From: CAYGUK01 sp964352985
Lineage (GTDB): Bacteria; Pseudomonadota; Gammaproteobacteria; JAHCLG01
DNA length: 9,358 nucleotides
NCBI GenBank assembly: GCA_964352985.1
Contig: CAYGUK010000135.1
Coordinates: forward strand, 1 to 9,358
Direction: 5' to 3'
Under the pieces are notes generated by a model. It searched no databases. It worked only from the letters and a program-made list of their open reading frames with translations, and was not told the DNA's origin. The translations under genes were made by a program, and so were the position numbers. Shown piece by piece: positions 1-6,186 of the stretch; the stretch's first letter is position 1, and each line of letters begins with the position of its first letter.

Positions 1-1
1 A

Positions 2-955
2 TATTTGACAAACGAAACGTTTTTTGCGCTAGAAGAAAAGGCATCACATTTATTTGTATTAGGGGGAGGACGAATTGGCGGAGAAATGGCTCAGGCACAT
101 TCTTATTTAGATTGTAAAGTATCACTTATTACGACAACATCTTTATTACCTCGTGATGATGAAGAATTTAGTTCAATACTGCGTGATCAATTTAAAAACG
201 ATGGTATCAATTTAATAGAGCATGCAGAAACCCAAAAAGTGATTAAAGAAAAAAATGAAATTGTGATTTTTTATCAGCAGGATGGTCAAGATAAGGAAAT
301 ACGTGGAAGTCATTTATTAATTGCAACCGGACGACGACCAAATATTGAAAATTTAGGATTAGATAAAACTGGCGTTTTGTTTAATAAGCGCGGTATTAAG
401 GTCGATAACAGAATGCGAACTAATATCAAGAGAATTTTTGCCATTGGAGATGTGGCAGGGGGGTACCAATTTACTCATGTTGCAGGTTATCATGCCGGTA
501 TTGTTTTACAAAATGCGTTATTTAGATTGCCTAGTAAATCAAATTATCAAGCTATTCCTTGGGTAACATATACTTCACCGGAGTTGGCTCATGTGGGACT
601 AACCGAAGAAGAAGCGAAAGCCAAAAATCCGAATCTACAAATCTTGAAATGGTCCTATTTAGAAAATGATCGTGCAGTTGCTGAACGCAAAACAAAGGGT
701 ATGATTAAAGTTTTTTTATCACGCAAAGGAAGCGTTTTAGGTGTGAGTATCATTGGAGAACAAGCAGGGGATTTACTTTTACCCTGGTCGATAATGATTA
801 ATAAAAAATTAAAATTATCGGTGATGGCGAGCACTATTGTTGCCTATCCGACCATCAGTGAAATTTCAAAACGTGCAGCAGGCAGTTATTTTACACCAAA
901 AATATTTTCGAATAAGGTGAAGAAGATCGTTCGATTTTTGGCAAAGTTTGGTTAA
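2..955 (+). CDS. Mercuric reductase-like/dihydrolipoamide dehydrogenase-like FAD oxidoreductase, 5'-truncated by window edge
   Basis: This is the C-terminal part of a class I pyridine nucleotide-disulfide oxidoreductase, a dimeric flavoprotein passing electrons from NAD(P)H through FAD. The frame is open to the left edge, so the TTG at 5 is probably not the start; the N-terminal FAD fold and redox-active cysteine pair lie outside the window. Numbering from that TTG, I see the NAD(P)-binding GGGxxG (20-25), ATGRRPN (107-113), the second FAD-contact motif AIGDVAGG (146-153), and a dimerisation domain from about 185 to the end. In lipoamide dehydrogenase this domain ends in a catalytic His-Pro-Thr; here it is Tyr-Pro-Thr (281-283) with the following Glu286 kept. 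The tail (RAAGSYF, then a basic stretch) resembles the mercuric reductase-like oxidoreductases that lack the C-terminal cysteine pair, so neither lipoamide nor mercury activity should be assumed. Its stop is one base from the stop of the convergent pseudogene. Confidence 0.85.
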   Translation, partial: YLTNETFFALEEKASHLFVLGGGRIGGEMAQAHSYLDCKVSLITTTSLLPRDDEEFSSILRDQFKNDGINLIEHAETQKVIKEKNEIVIFYQQDGQDKEIRGSHLLIATGRRPNIENLGLDKTGVLFNKRGIKVDNRMRTNIKRIFAIGDVAGGYQFTHVAGYHAGIVLQNALFRLPSKSNYQAIPWVTYTSPELAHVGLTEEEAKAKNPNLQILKWSYLENDRAVAERKTKGMIKVFLSRKGSVLGVSIIGEQAGDLLLPWSIMINKKLKLSVMASTIVAYPTISEISKRAAGSYFTPKIFSNKVKKIVRFLAKFG

Positions 956-1182
956 ATTAGAATTTTTTCTTTAACTGTGGGGGGGCATTTGGTAATGTTA
1001 ATTCGACTAACATACTACCTTCAGCGTCTTCAGTTATGACCACTGAATGAAAACTCCCTGATAGAGTGGTATTAACCTTCGGAAAAGCTAATTCTGAACC
1101 TTTTTCTAAATTTCTTTCAAACCATAATAAATCTAAAAACTCATTGACACAGGCCCTTTGTAAAACTAATCGTCGTTTTAAT

Positions 1183-1187
1183 CTTAT
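1183..1187. repeat. Target site duplication CTTAT, left copy
   Basis: CTTAT abuts the left end of the MITE and is repeated directly at 1332-1336 against the right end. Deleting one copy with the element restores the host reading frame, which supports a true 5-bp target duplication. Confidence 0.88.
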
Positions 1188-1204
1188 CAGGACTTACGCA
1201 AAAC
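1188..1204 (+). repeat. Left terminal inverted repeat of the MITE
   Basis: CAGGACTTACGCAAAAC, a perfect 17-bp inverted match to the right end at 1315-1331. The bases outside (T1187 against C1332) and inside (G1205 against A1314) do not pair, so the perfect repeat is exactly 17 bp. Confidence 0.95.
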
Positions 1205-1314
1205 GAAGATTTTGTATGTGGTCGAGGCATAATCTGCAGTTAAAAGCGCAGTGTACGAATGGTACATGAGCATTTGAACGAAGATTATAACGAAGACCAC
1301 GGACAAAAGCTGAA

Positions 1315-1331
1315 GTTTTGCGTAAGTCCTG
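1315..1331 (-). repeat. Right terminal inverted repeat of the MITE
   Basis: GTTTTGCGTAAGTCCTG, the exact reverse complement of the left end at 1188-1204. Confidence 0.95.
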
Positions 1332-1336
1332 CTTAT
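1332..1336. repeat. Target site duplication CTTAT, right copy
   Basis: Direct repeat of 1183-1187, immediately outside the right inverted repeat of the MITE. Confidence 0.88.
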
Positions 1337-1759
1337 ATCATCATGATACATTTCGGGTGTATGCCAGTGCGATCCTTCGACAAATTTAATATCAGTAGGA
1401 TCAATTTCAGAAAACATTGCTGCAAATAATTTTCTTGTAGGCTGAGGAATGAAATTTAATAAGATACGACATAAAGTATCATGTGACTGGCTTTTTTGTT
1501 TTCATCATCGAGTTGCTTTAGTAACTCTTCGTCTAGAATTGGAAAACAGGGGATATGATATAACCCTCCCATTCTTGTTATGGGATTATAAAGGCATAAT
1601 GCAAAACAGGTTGATAAATCTGTAGTAGCAAGGTGAAATTGTTTTAGTTTTTTAACTTGATATTCTCCCATTGGTATCATAACCACAGTACGATCGTCTT
1701 TTGGTATAGAATTTATTTCACTCAGATCTATAGAAGCCATATTTAACATCAATTATTTT

Positions 1760-2569
1760 TTATGGACTGTTTTTATTTTTTACTTGCCAGGCAGGGATAG
1801 CTCCATCCTGAAATAATTGATGCGCCTCTTCCAGAACAGCTTTAGATTGTAACGCTTTCACTAACTCGTGATATTTTTTAAAATCTTTATCCTTAGTCCG
1901 AACTACAACGACATTCGCGTAAGGGGAGTCTTTATCTTCATGAAAGAGTGCTTGGCTTGGGTGTAATCCTGCAGGAATTGCGTAATTCGTGTTGATAACT
2001 GCAAGTGTCACATCAGGTAATACACGCGGTAATTCTGCTGCGCCTAATTCTCTAAATTGTAAATTGTGAGGGTTAGTTAATATATCAAGTGTTGTAGCGA
2101 GCACACCACTATTGGGTTTTAAAGTAATTAACTTTGCTTGTTGTAACAGTAATAACGCTCTTGCTTCATTGCTCGGATCATTAGGAATAGCCACTATCGC
2201 TTTGTTTTGAATATTTTCTAATGATTTAATTTTATCAGAATAAATTCCCATAGGATAAATAAAGGTTTTGCCAATTGCTGTAAGATGATAACCATGTGCT
2301 GCAATAGATTTATCTAGATAGGGCACATGTTGAAACATATTTGCATCGATACTGCCTTCTGATAAGGCTGCATTTGGCATGGTATAATCGCTAAATTGAA
2401 CTATTTGAATATTTAAACCATATTTCTTCAATGCGACTTGTTTGGCAACTTCCATTAGTTGTGTTTCAGGTCCTGCGATCGTACCTACTTTTATAGTATT
2501 GGGTGATTCATGTTGTGAACAAGCAACTAAAATTATACTGCAGAAAAATATAAAAAATTTTTTAAACAT
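1760..2569 (-). CDS. metQ: Methionine-binding lipoprotein MetQ
   Basis: Substrate-binding lipoprotein of the MetNIQ methionine ABC importer; it captures methionine in the periplasm and delivers it to MetI. From the chosen ATG the product is 269 residues. It starts MFKKFF, has a hydrophobic stretch and an LVAC lipobox with Cys17 as the lipidated residue. The NlpA/MetQ hallmarks follow: KVGTIAGPE, SDYTMPNAALSEGSIDANMFQH, the FIYPMGIYS segment, VAIPNDPSNEARALLLLQ, and LAVINTNYA. Two ATGs lie close together (2575 and 2569). The AAAGGA at 2577-2582 is 7 bases from the ATG at 2569 but only 1 from that at 2575, and the shorter form gives a normal signal peptide. It overlaps the end of metI by 8 bases, so translation is probably coupled. 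The pseudogene begins about 10 bases after its stop. Confidence 0.95.
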   Translation of the reverse strand: MFKKFFIFFCSIILVACSQHESPNTIKVGTIAGPETQLMEVAKQVALKKYGLNIQIVQFSDYTMPNAALSEGSIDANMFQHVPYLDKSIAAHGYHLTAIGKTFIYPMGIYSDKIKSLENIQNKAIVAIPNDPSNEARALLLLQQAKLITLKPNSGVLATTLDILTNPHNLQFRELGAAELPRVLPDVTLAVINTNYAIPAGLHPSQALFHEDKDSPYANVVVVRTKDKDFKKYHELVKALQSKAVLEEAHQLFQDGAIPAWQVKNKNSP

Positions 2570-3239
2570 GAGCATGTCCTTTTTTGGTTTTGTTACGAAA
2601 ATATTTCGCAAAATTTTCACCAGCAACTTGCATAAATTGCACGATAATAATTAAAATCACTACGGTAATCAGCATGATCATCGGATCAAAACGTTGATAA
2701 CCATAATTAATTGCGACTTCACCAAGTCCACCTCCACCGATAACACCCGCCATGGCAGAATAACCAACCAAACTTACCATCACTACTGTTATTCCATCTA
2801 TAATACTGGGTAGAGATTCAGGTAATAAAATTTTTAAGATAATTTGTAAATTGTTTGCACCCATTGCAATACCTGCTTCAATTAAACCCGATGAAACTTC
2901 GTGAATAGCGCTTTCAATAATGCGAGCGATAAATGGAATAGCCCCAATTGTCAATGGCACAATTGCCGCTGCTGTGCCAATTGATGTGCCTGTAATTAAT
3001 CGAGTAAAAGGAATAATTGCAACGAGCAGAATTATAAAGGGTATAGAGCGGACAGCATTCACAATTACCCCTAAAGTTGAATTAATTAATTTATTTTCAT
3101 AAATCCCATTTTTACTTGTAATCGCTAATAATATACCAAGCGGGATCCCTACTAAACTGGCAATAAGACTAGCGATAAAAACCATGTAAATGGTTTGCCA
3201 CGTTGCACTAAGTATTAGCATTATCATGGTGTTTGACAT
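2562..3239 (-). CDS. metI: Methionine ABC transporter permease MetI
   Basis: Inner-membrane permease of the MetNIQ importer, forming the channel as a dimer. It has 225 residues, close to the family's usual 217. The chosen ATG at 3239 gives MSNTMIMLIL, which aligns with the start of E. coli MetI; a TTG two codons upstream is less likely. Five hydrophobic segments are visible, at about 15-40, 57-80, 88-105, 150-172 and 186-207. Family motifs include RSIPFIILLVAIIPFTR (64-80), GTSIG (84-88), IVPLTIGAIPFIAR (93-106) and the EAA loop that docks on the ATPase, EAGIAMGANNLQIILKILLP (121-140). VGYSAMAGVIGGGGLG (158-173) is also typical. It overlaps metN by 32 bases and metQ by 8, a tightly packed operon. 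A GGAG lies 10 bases before the ATG within metN. Confidence 0.96.
   Translation of the reverse strand: MSNTMIMLILSATWQTIYMVFIASLIASLVGIPLGILLAITSKNGIYENKLINSTLGVIVNAVRSIPFIILLVAIIPFTRLITGTSIGTAAAIVPLTIGAIPFIARIIESAIHEVSSGLIEAGIAMGANNLQIILKILLPESLPSIIDGITVVMVSLVGYSAMAGVIGGGGLGEVAINYGYQRFDPMIMLITVVILIIIVQFMQVAGENFAKYFRNKTKKGHAHV
2577..2582 (-). promoter_or_regulatory. Ribosome binding site of metQ
   Basis: AAAGGA on the minus strand inside the 3' end of metI. Its 7-base spacing selects the ATG at 2569 over upstream ATG 2575 and the longer reading that begins at 2626. Confidence 0.7.
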
Positions 3240-4254
3240 AACCAAGTTGCTCCACTGTTAATCCAAGTTGTAATAAATAGTTAATTCCTTTTTGACAGGC
3301 TAATTCCGAACCAACCAATTCAATTAGCAAAAAGCCAATTGTTTTGCCACTTACATTTTCTAGATTTGCCTGCAAAATATTTGCCGACAAATTAAAATCT
3401 TTAATTAGTTTTGTAATAATGGGATGTTTTACATTTTCATCATTAAATAAAACTCTGATTAAAGGATTATCTCCTTTATCGGATAAAATATTTTTTATAC
3501 TTTCAGGTAATGTTATGTGCAATCCTGATTCAACAAATGTTTTAGTCAAAGGCGATTTTGGTTTCAAAAACAATTCTACAGTATTATTTTGTTCTATGAT
3601 TTCACCTTGTTGTATAAAGGCAACTTGATCACAAATTTGTTTGATTACATTCATTTCATGAGTAATGAGTAAAATAGTAATGTTTAATTCCTGATTTATT
3701 TTTTTCAATAATTGTAAAATTGATAAAGTGGTTTCTGGATCGAGTGCTGAAGTTGCTTCATCAGAGAGTAGTAATATTGGGTCATTGGTAAGTGCTCTAG
3801 CAATTGCGACACGCTGTTTTTGTCCGCCGCTGAGTTTTGCTGGATAATAATCTTTTTTATCGATTAATCCAGTTAATTCTAAAAGTGGTAATACTTTTTC
3901 TTTTATTTTTTTTGATGGTATCTTTATTAGTTCTAAGGGGAGAGCAACATTTTGATACACTGTTCGTGAATGAAGTATATTAAAGTGCTGAAAAATCATC
4001 GCAATTTTGCGTCGTAATAATCTGAGATCAGTTTTATTCAGTTGAGTTATATCTATATTATCTAATAAAATCTGTCCTTCATCTGGCTTTTCTAAAAGGT
4101 TCACGCAGTGAATTAATGTGCTTTTGCCAGCACCACTATGGCCTATAACACCAAAAATTTCTCCTTTGTTTATAGTTAAATTAATATTTTTTAAAGCTTG
4201 AAATTTGCCTGTTTGGGTGTGATAACTTTTATTTAAACCTCTAATGCTTAACAT
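3208..4254 (-). CDS. metN: Methionine ABC transporter ATP-binding protein MetN
   Basis: Cytoplasmic ATPase powering MetNIQ methionine uptake. At 348 residues it is the usual MetN length. It has Walker A GHSGAGKST (38-46), the Q-loop Gln89, signature LSGGQ (141-145), Walker B ILLLSDE (160-166) with catalytic Glu166, the D-loop SALD, and the H-loop His199. The C-terminal part (about 265-345) is the NIL/ACT-like domain, which in E. coli MetN binds methionine and shuts transport down when the cell is full (trans-inhibition); its presence suggests the same control here. The ATG at 4254 is preceded by GGAGA with 11 bases between, and this site sits just after the U-tract of an intrinsic terminator. 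It is the first gene of the operon and follows a SAM-II-type leader, so expression should fall when S-adenosylmethionine is abundant. Confidence 0.97.
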   Translation of the reverse strand: MLSIRGLNKSYHTQTGKFQALKNINLTINKGEIFGVIGHSGAGKSTLIHCVNLLEKPDEGQILLDNIDITQLNKTDLRLLRRKIAMIFQHFNILHSRTVYQNVALPLELIKIPSKKIKEKVLPLLELTGLIDKKDYYPAKLSGGQKQRVAIARALTNDPILLLSDEATSALDPETTLSILQLLKKINQELNITILLITHEMNVIKQICDQVAFIQQGEIIEQNNTVELFLKPKSPLTKTFVESGLHITLPESIKNILSDKGDNPLIRVLFNDENVKHPIITKLIKDFNLSANILQANLENVSGKTIGFLLIELVGSELACQKGINYLLQLGLTVEQLGYVKHHDNANT

Positions 4255-4270
4255 GTTTTTTTATTTCTCC

Positions 4271-4305
4271 AAAAAAAACCACCGAAAAGCTGAAAGCTTG
4301 GTGGT
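4271..4305 (-). terminator. Intrinsic terminator (attenuator) in the metN leader
   Basis: Reading the minus strand, ACCACC (4305-4300) pairs with GGTGGT (4283-4278) and AAGCT (4299-4295) pairs with AGCTT (4291-4287) around a TTC loop. One TTC bulge interrupts the 3' side. An unbroken run of T follows to 4271. It lies between the SAM-II aptamer and the metN Shine-Dalgarno, so it would stop transcription before metN rather than end an upstream gene. Confidence 0.88.
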
Positions 4306-4309
4306 CTTC

Positions 4310-4366
4310 ACCCGCTTTAGCTGCATTTTTATCGCGCCCGCAATCTGTTGTTCAAATCAGCGCAAA
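4310..4366 (-). ncRNA. SAM-II riboswitch aptamer upstream of metNIQ
   Basis: The minus strand reads GCGCTGATTTGAAC, then ATTGCGGGCGCGATAAAA, then ATGCAGCTAAAGCGGG. This matches the SAM-II (metA motif) consensus as I know it: GCGCU-GAUUU, AUUGC, a closing GCGC strand, GAUAAA, and UGNAGCUAAA ending in GGG. P1 can form between GCGCT (4363-4359) and GGCGC. The pseudoknot P2 can form between TTGC in the loop and GCAG. SAM-II senses S-adenosylmethionine, and the methionine importer is a logical target. Because a terminator follows at once, control is probably by transcription attenuation. The match was made by eye without a covariance model, so the exact ends are approximate. Confidence 0.87.
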
Positions 4367-4376
4367 CATCATCGTC

Positions 4377-4405
4377 AGAATAAAATATACTCAGGTATAA
4401 ATCAA
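4377..4405 (-). promoter_or_regulatory. Probable sigma-70 promoter of metNIQ
   Basis: TTGATT (4405-4400) and TATTCT (4382-4377) on the minus strand are separated by 17 bases. The predicted transcript start near 4370 is just a few bases before the riboswitch, which fits a compact SAM-II leader. Confidence 0.55.
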
Positions 4406-4486
4406 AAAAGTATTATTACTTTTATCTGACGTACTTTAACATTCAACAAAAAATAAGCACAAAAGTCAAGCCTCGTTGATAAATAA

Positions 4487-4516
4487 TTGATTGTTAGTGC
4501 TTAAATTCGGTATTAT
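4487..4516 (+). promoter_or_regulatory. Possible promoter of the diguanylate cyclase gene
   Basis: TTGATT (4487-4492) and TATTAT (4511-4516) with an 18-base spacer, divergent from the met promoter. A second -10-like TATACT at 4526-4531 lacks a good -35. Assigned by consensus only. Confidence 0.35.
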
Positions 4517-4552
4517 GTCAGGGATTATACTAGTTGGATTTTTGTTAAGGCG

Positions 4553-5659
4553 ATGAGCAAGAGTCGATTCAAAAATTATGCACAAGACAAGAGCGAGTTA
4601 CTTGATTTAGCAAGAACTGTCACCGAAGTAGAGTATTTATTATTACTACTTGTGTTGCTTTATGTGGTTGTTCCAGGCGCTACAATTGTCAATAAACATT
4701 TTATTATCTTAAGTGCGGTGATTTGTATTTCATTTATCGTGAGTTTTCACTACGCATTTCACAATATGATCAATCGATCATTTATGGCGATTGAATCATT
4801 AATCATGACTGGGTTTATAACTTATGTGATTTGGAATACGGGTAAATCTGATAGTCCTTTAGTTGATTTATATTTAATTGTGATCATTGCTAGTGCGTTA
4901 ACCCTAGGTCGAGGTACCACTATTTTACTTGTCTTTTTAGCGACCGTTTGCTTATTATATTTTGATTATAGTACGCATCATCTTGCTTTATTTAGTCCTG
5001 AAAACATCAATGATCTCATGCGGACTTTAGTCACACTTTATACCCTGTTACTGATTGCATATTTAACCATGATGCTTTCAAGTCATATGGAGCGAGCGCG
5101 TAATCGAATAAAAATATTATCTGAGCGTGATGAGTTGACTGGGCTATTGAACATGCGGGCATTTACGAATCTATTAGCAAGAGAACATAAACAATGTTCG
5201 CGTTATAACCGACACTATGGCATTTTAATGGCTGACGCTGATAATTTAAAAATTATAAATGACCAATATGGACATGCTGCTGGTGACAATTTAATTATTT
5301 CTATCGCAGATGCTTTGCAAGCAACCATTCGTGGAGCAGACGTCGTTGCCCGTTATGGTGGTGATGAATATATAGTATTACTACCAGAAACAGATCGTGA
5401 TGGTGCAATTGGTTGTGCCGAACGTTTACGCCGCCGTATAGAATCAACGCCATTAATTCTTGATAATGGCAAAGAAATATCAACTTCTGTAAGCATTGGG
5501 ATAGCTTGTTATCCTGCTGACGGAAGTAATCCAGAGGAGATGGTCAATAAAGCTGATAGAGCATTATATAACAGTAAAAAACAAGGTAAAAACCAAATCA
5601 CCTTATCAGATACTCTGATGCACTCTTCCTCAACTTTATCGACAGAAACTCAAAATTAA
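4553..5659 (+). CDS. Membrane-anchored diguanylate cyclase (GGDEF domain)
   Basis: This protein should make c-di-GMP from two GTP at the inner membrane. Its 368 residues divide in two. Residues 27-177 are strongly hydrophobic, with about six membrane segments (roughly 27-40, 49-66, 77-95, 105-119, 122-137, 158-176), an undefined sensor of the integral-membrane type. A GGDEF domain then runs from about 187 to 350. It opens with the usual RDELTGLLNMRAF (192-204). It has ADADNLKIINDQYGHAAGD with metal-binding Asp228, an RGAD inhibitory I-site (260-263), and the active site as GGDEY (269-273), Tyr replacing the common Phe. All catalytic acids are present, so activity and product inhibition are both expected. 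The polar C-terminal tail has no recognised motif. The ATG at 4553 has only a close-set AAGG before it (2-base spacing), a weak ribosome site. It converges with the small zinc-knuckle gene, one base between stops. Confidence 0.93.
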   Translation: MSKSRFKNYAQDKSELLDLARTVTEVEYLLLLLVLLYVVVPGATIVNKHFIILSAVICISFIVSFHYAFHNMINRSFMAIESLIMTGFITYVIWNTGKSDSPLVDLYLIVIIASALTLGRGTTILLVFLATVCLLYFDYSTHHLALFSPENINDLMRTLVTLYTLLLIAYLTMMLSSHMERARNRIKILSERDELTGLLNMRAFTNLLAREHKQCSRYNRHYGILMADADNLKIINDQYGHAAGDNLIISIADALQATIRGADVVARYGGDEYIVLLPETDRDGAIGCAERLRRRIESTPLILDNGKEISTSVSIGIACYPADGSNPEEMVNKADRALYNSKKQGKNQITLSDTLMHSSSTLSTETQN

Positions 5660-5660
5660 T

Positions 5661-5888
5661 TTAGGCAGTTTCAGCATCTAAACGAGACCAAACTCGTTCC
5701 CAAAATTCACGGCGTTTTTTTGATTCGGCAGGGCTATAGAAAGATAAACCATGAAGTTCTTTACAGCAATTTGCGCAAAGACGGTAGGCAGCTTCTTTTT
5801 CATTAATAATTTTGATACCAGTTACAACAAAATTATCATCACGTATAGTGCAAAGTGTGCACTTACATTCCTCAGCAATTTTTAGCAT
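5661..5888 (-). CDS. Small hypothetical protein with paired Cys-x-x-Cys knuckles
   Basis: I do not recognise this 75-residue protein. Cysteines fall at 8, 10, 13, 38, 41 and 42. Cys10-x2-Cys13 and Cys38-x2-Cys41, 24 residues apart, look like two knuckles of a zinc ribbon, with Cys8 and Cys42 extra. The C-terminal third is charged and aromatic (ESKKRREFWERVWSRL), probably helical and possibly nucleic acid- or protein-binding. No signal peptide or membrane segment is seen. The start is well supported: AAAGGA at 5896-5901 is 7 bases before the ATG at 5888. The stop is one base from that of the convergent diguanylate cyclase, so the two transcripts must overlap at their 3' ends. The good ribosome site and cysteine pattern argue against a chance frame. 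Confidence 0.68.
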   Translation of the reverse strand: MLKIAEECKCTLCTIRDDNFVVTGIKIINEKEAAYRLCANCCKELHGLSFYSPAESKKRREFWERVWSRLDAETA

Positions 5889-6186
5889 TGATGTATCCTT
5901 TGTGTTATATATTGTCCATTCAGTTTTTTGGATGGCGTATTTAAAAAAAAGTTAATGATGTGCTAATTTTCAGAATGAATTAACATATTCATACGTATTC
6001 GGACAGTATTATAGGCTTTTTTAGCTTAAGAAGCAAGCCAAGTGTCTGTATCTTATTGATTCTTCGTTGATGTCTTGCCGTTGATGAACTATGCTTAGTA
6101 AATAAAGGCTAATCATTTTACATGTAACACATATAAGACACATGTTTTGTAAGTCCTCCATCGTAAAATGCTGAGGTGTGTAACTA
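5889..6186. other. Non-coding interval between two divergent genes
   Basis: This roughly 300-base AT-rich stretch should hold the promoters of the small zinc-knuckle gene and the EAL gene. A -10-like TATTAT at 6007-6012 on the plus strand has no convincing -35. CGTTGATG is directly repeated at 6065-6072 and 6079-6086. The palindrome ACATGT occurs twice, at about 6120 and 6142. A fragment at 6144-6157 resembles the MITE end. No RNA gene or strong terminator is visible. A minus-strand frame crossing into the EAL gene looks spurious. Confidence 0.5.
5896..5901 (-). promoter_or_regulatory. Ribosome binding site of the small zinc-knuckle gene
   Basis: AAAGGA on the minus strand, 7 bases before ATG 5888. 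It is the strongest evidence that this short frame is translated. Confidence 0.65.

Larger units (their letters stand above)
1188..1331. mobile_element. 144-bp MITE (non-autonomous, no transposase)
   Basis: The element is bounded by perfect 17-bp inverted repeats, CAGGACTTACGCAAAAC at the left and its reverse complement at the right, and is flanked by the direct repeat CTTAT on both sides. Inside the perfect repeats the two arms stay imperfectly complementary for about 30 more bases: TTTTGT, GTGGTC and ATAATCT occur in the same order in both arms (1210-1235 and 1308-1282). It has no credible coding capacity, so it must have been moved by a transposase encoded elsewhere. I cannot name the parent family with certainty from the ends alone. 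It sits inside the CheD-like gene and adds a frame-disrupting 149 bp, including the duplicated target. Confidence 0.9.
957..1749 (-). pseudogene. CheD-like protein, disrupted by a MITE and by a one-base frameshift
   Basis: Three collinear minus-strand segments form one broken gene. Segment 1 (1749 to about 1498) carries MGEYxVKK, then LATTDLSTCFALCLYNPITRMGGLYHIP read in two parts. Thr42, Cys48 and His65 have the same spacing (6 and 17) as the Thr-Cys-His of the CheD chemoreceptor glutamine deamidase, as I recall it from Thermotoga CheD. A T6 run at 1492-1497 has apparently lost one base: adding it gives KKSQSHDTLCRIL and leads into segment 2 (to 1332). Segment 2 stops inside a MITE. Segment 3 (1187 to 957) resumes after it and ends in PPQLKKKF. 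Removing the MITE plus one 5-bp target copy (149 bp) makes segments 2 and 3 exactly continuous; with the base restored the product is about 214 residues. The C-terminal half is not recognisable as CheD. The start lies 10 bases past metQ without a clear Shine-Dalgarno; TTG 1752 or ATG 1740 are alternatives. A fourth met-operon cistron is inferred. Confidence 0.8.

Noticed and set aside
1066..1269. Plus-strand 67-codon frame
   Set aside because: It runs antisense to the CheD-like pseudogene and into the MITE, and has no ribosome site or recognisable motif.
1187..1417. Minus-strand 76-codon frame as a separate gene
   Set aside because: Its first part is the middle segment of the pseudogene and its second half is translated MITE sequence ending at the target duplication.
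2570..2626. Longer metQ start upstream
   Set aside because: It would put a basic stretch before the lipoprotein signal and overlap metI more; AAAGGA fits the ATG at 2569.
4464..4469. TTGACT on the minus strand as the metN -35
   Set aside because: At 17 bases downstream the hexamer is TTGAAT, a poor -10; the promoter at 4377-4405 is better and adjoins the riboswitch.
5301..5483. Minus-strand 60-codon frame, histidine-rich
   Set aside because: It is antisense to the GGDEF active-site region; the His richness comes from the complement of Asp/Gly/Val codons.
6014..6039. GGCTT...AAGCC hairpin as a terminator
   Set aside because: The stem is short with a lopsided internal loop and no T-run follows it.
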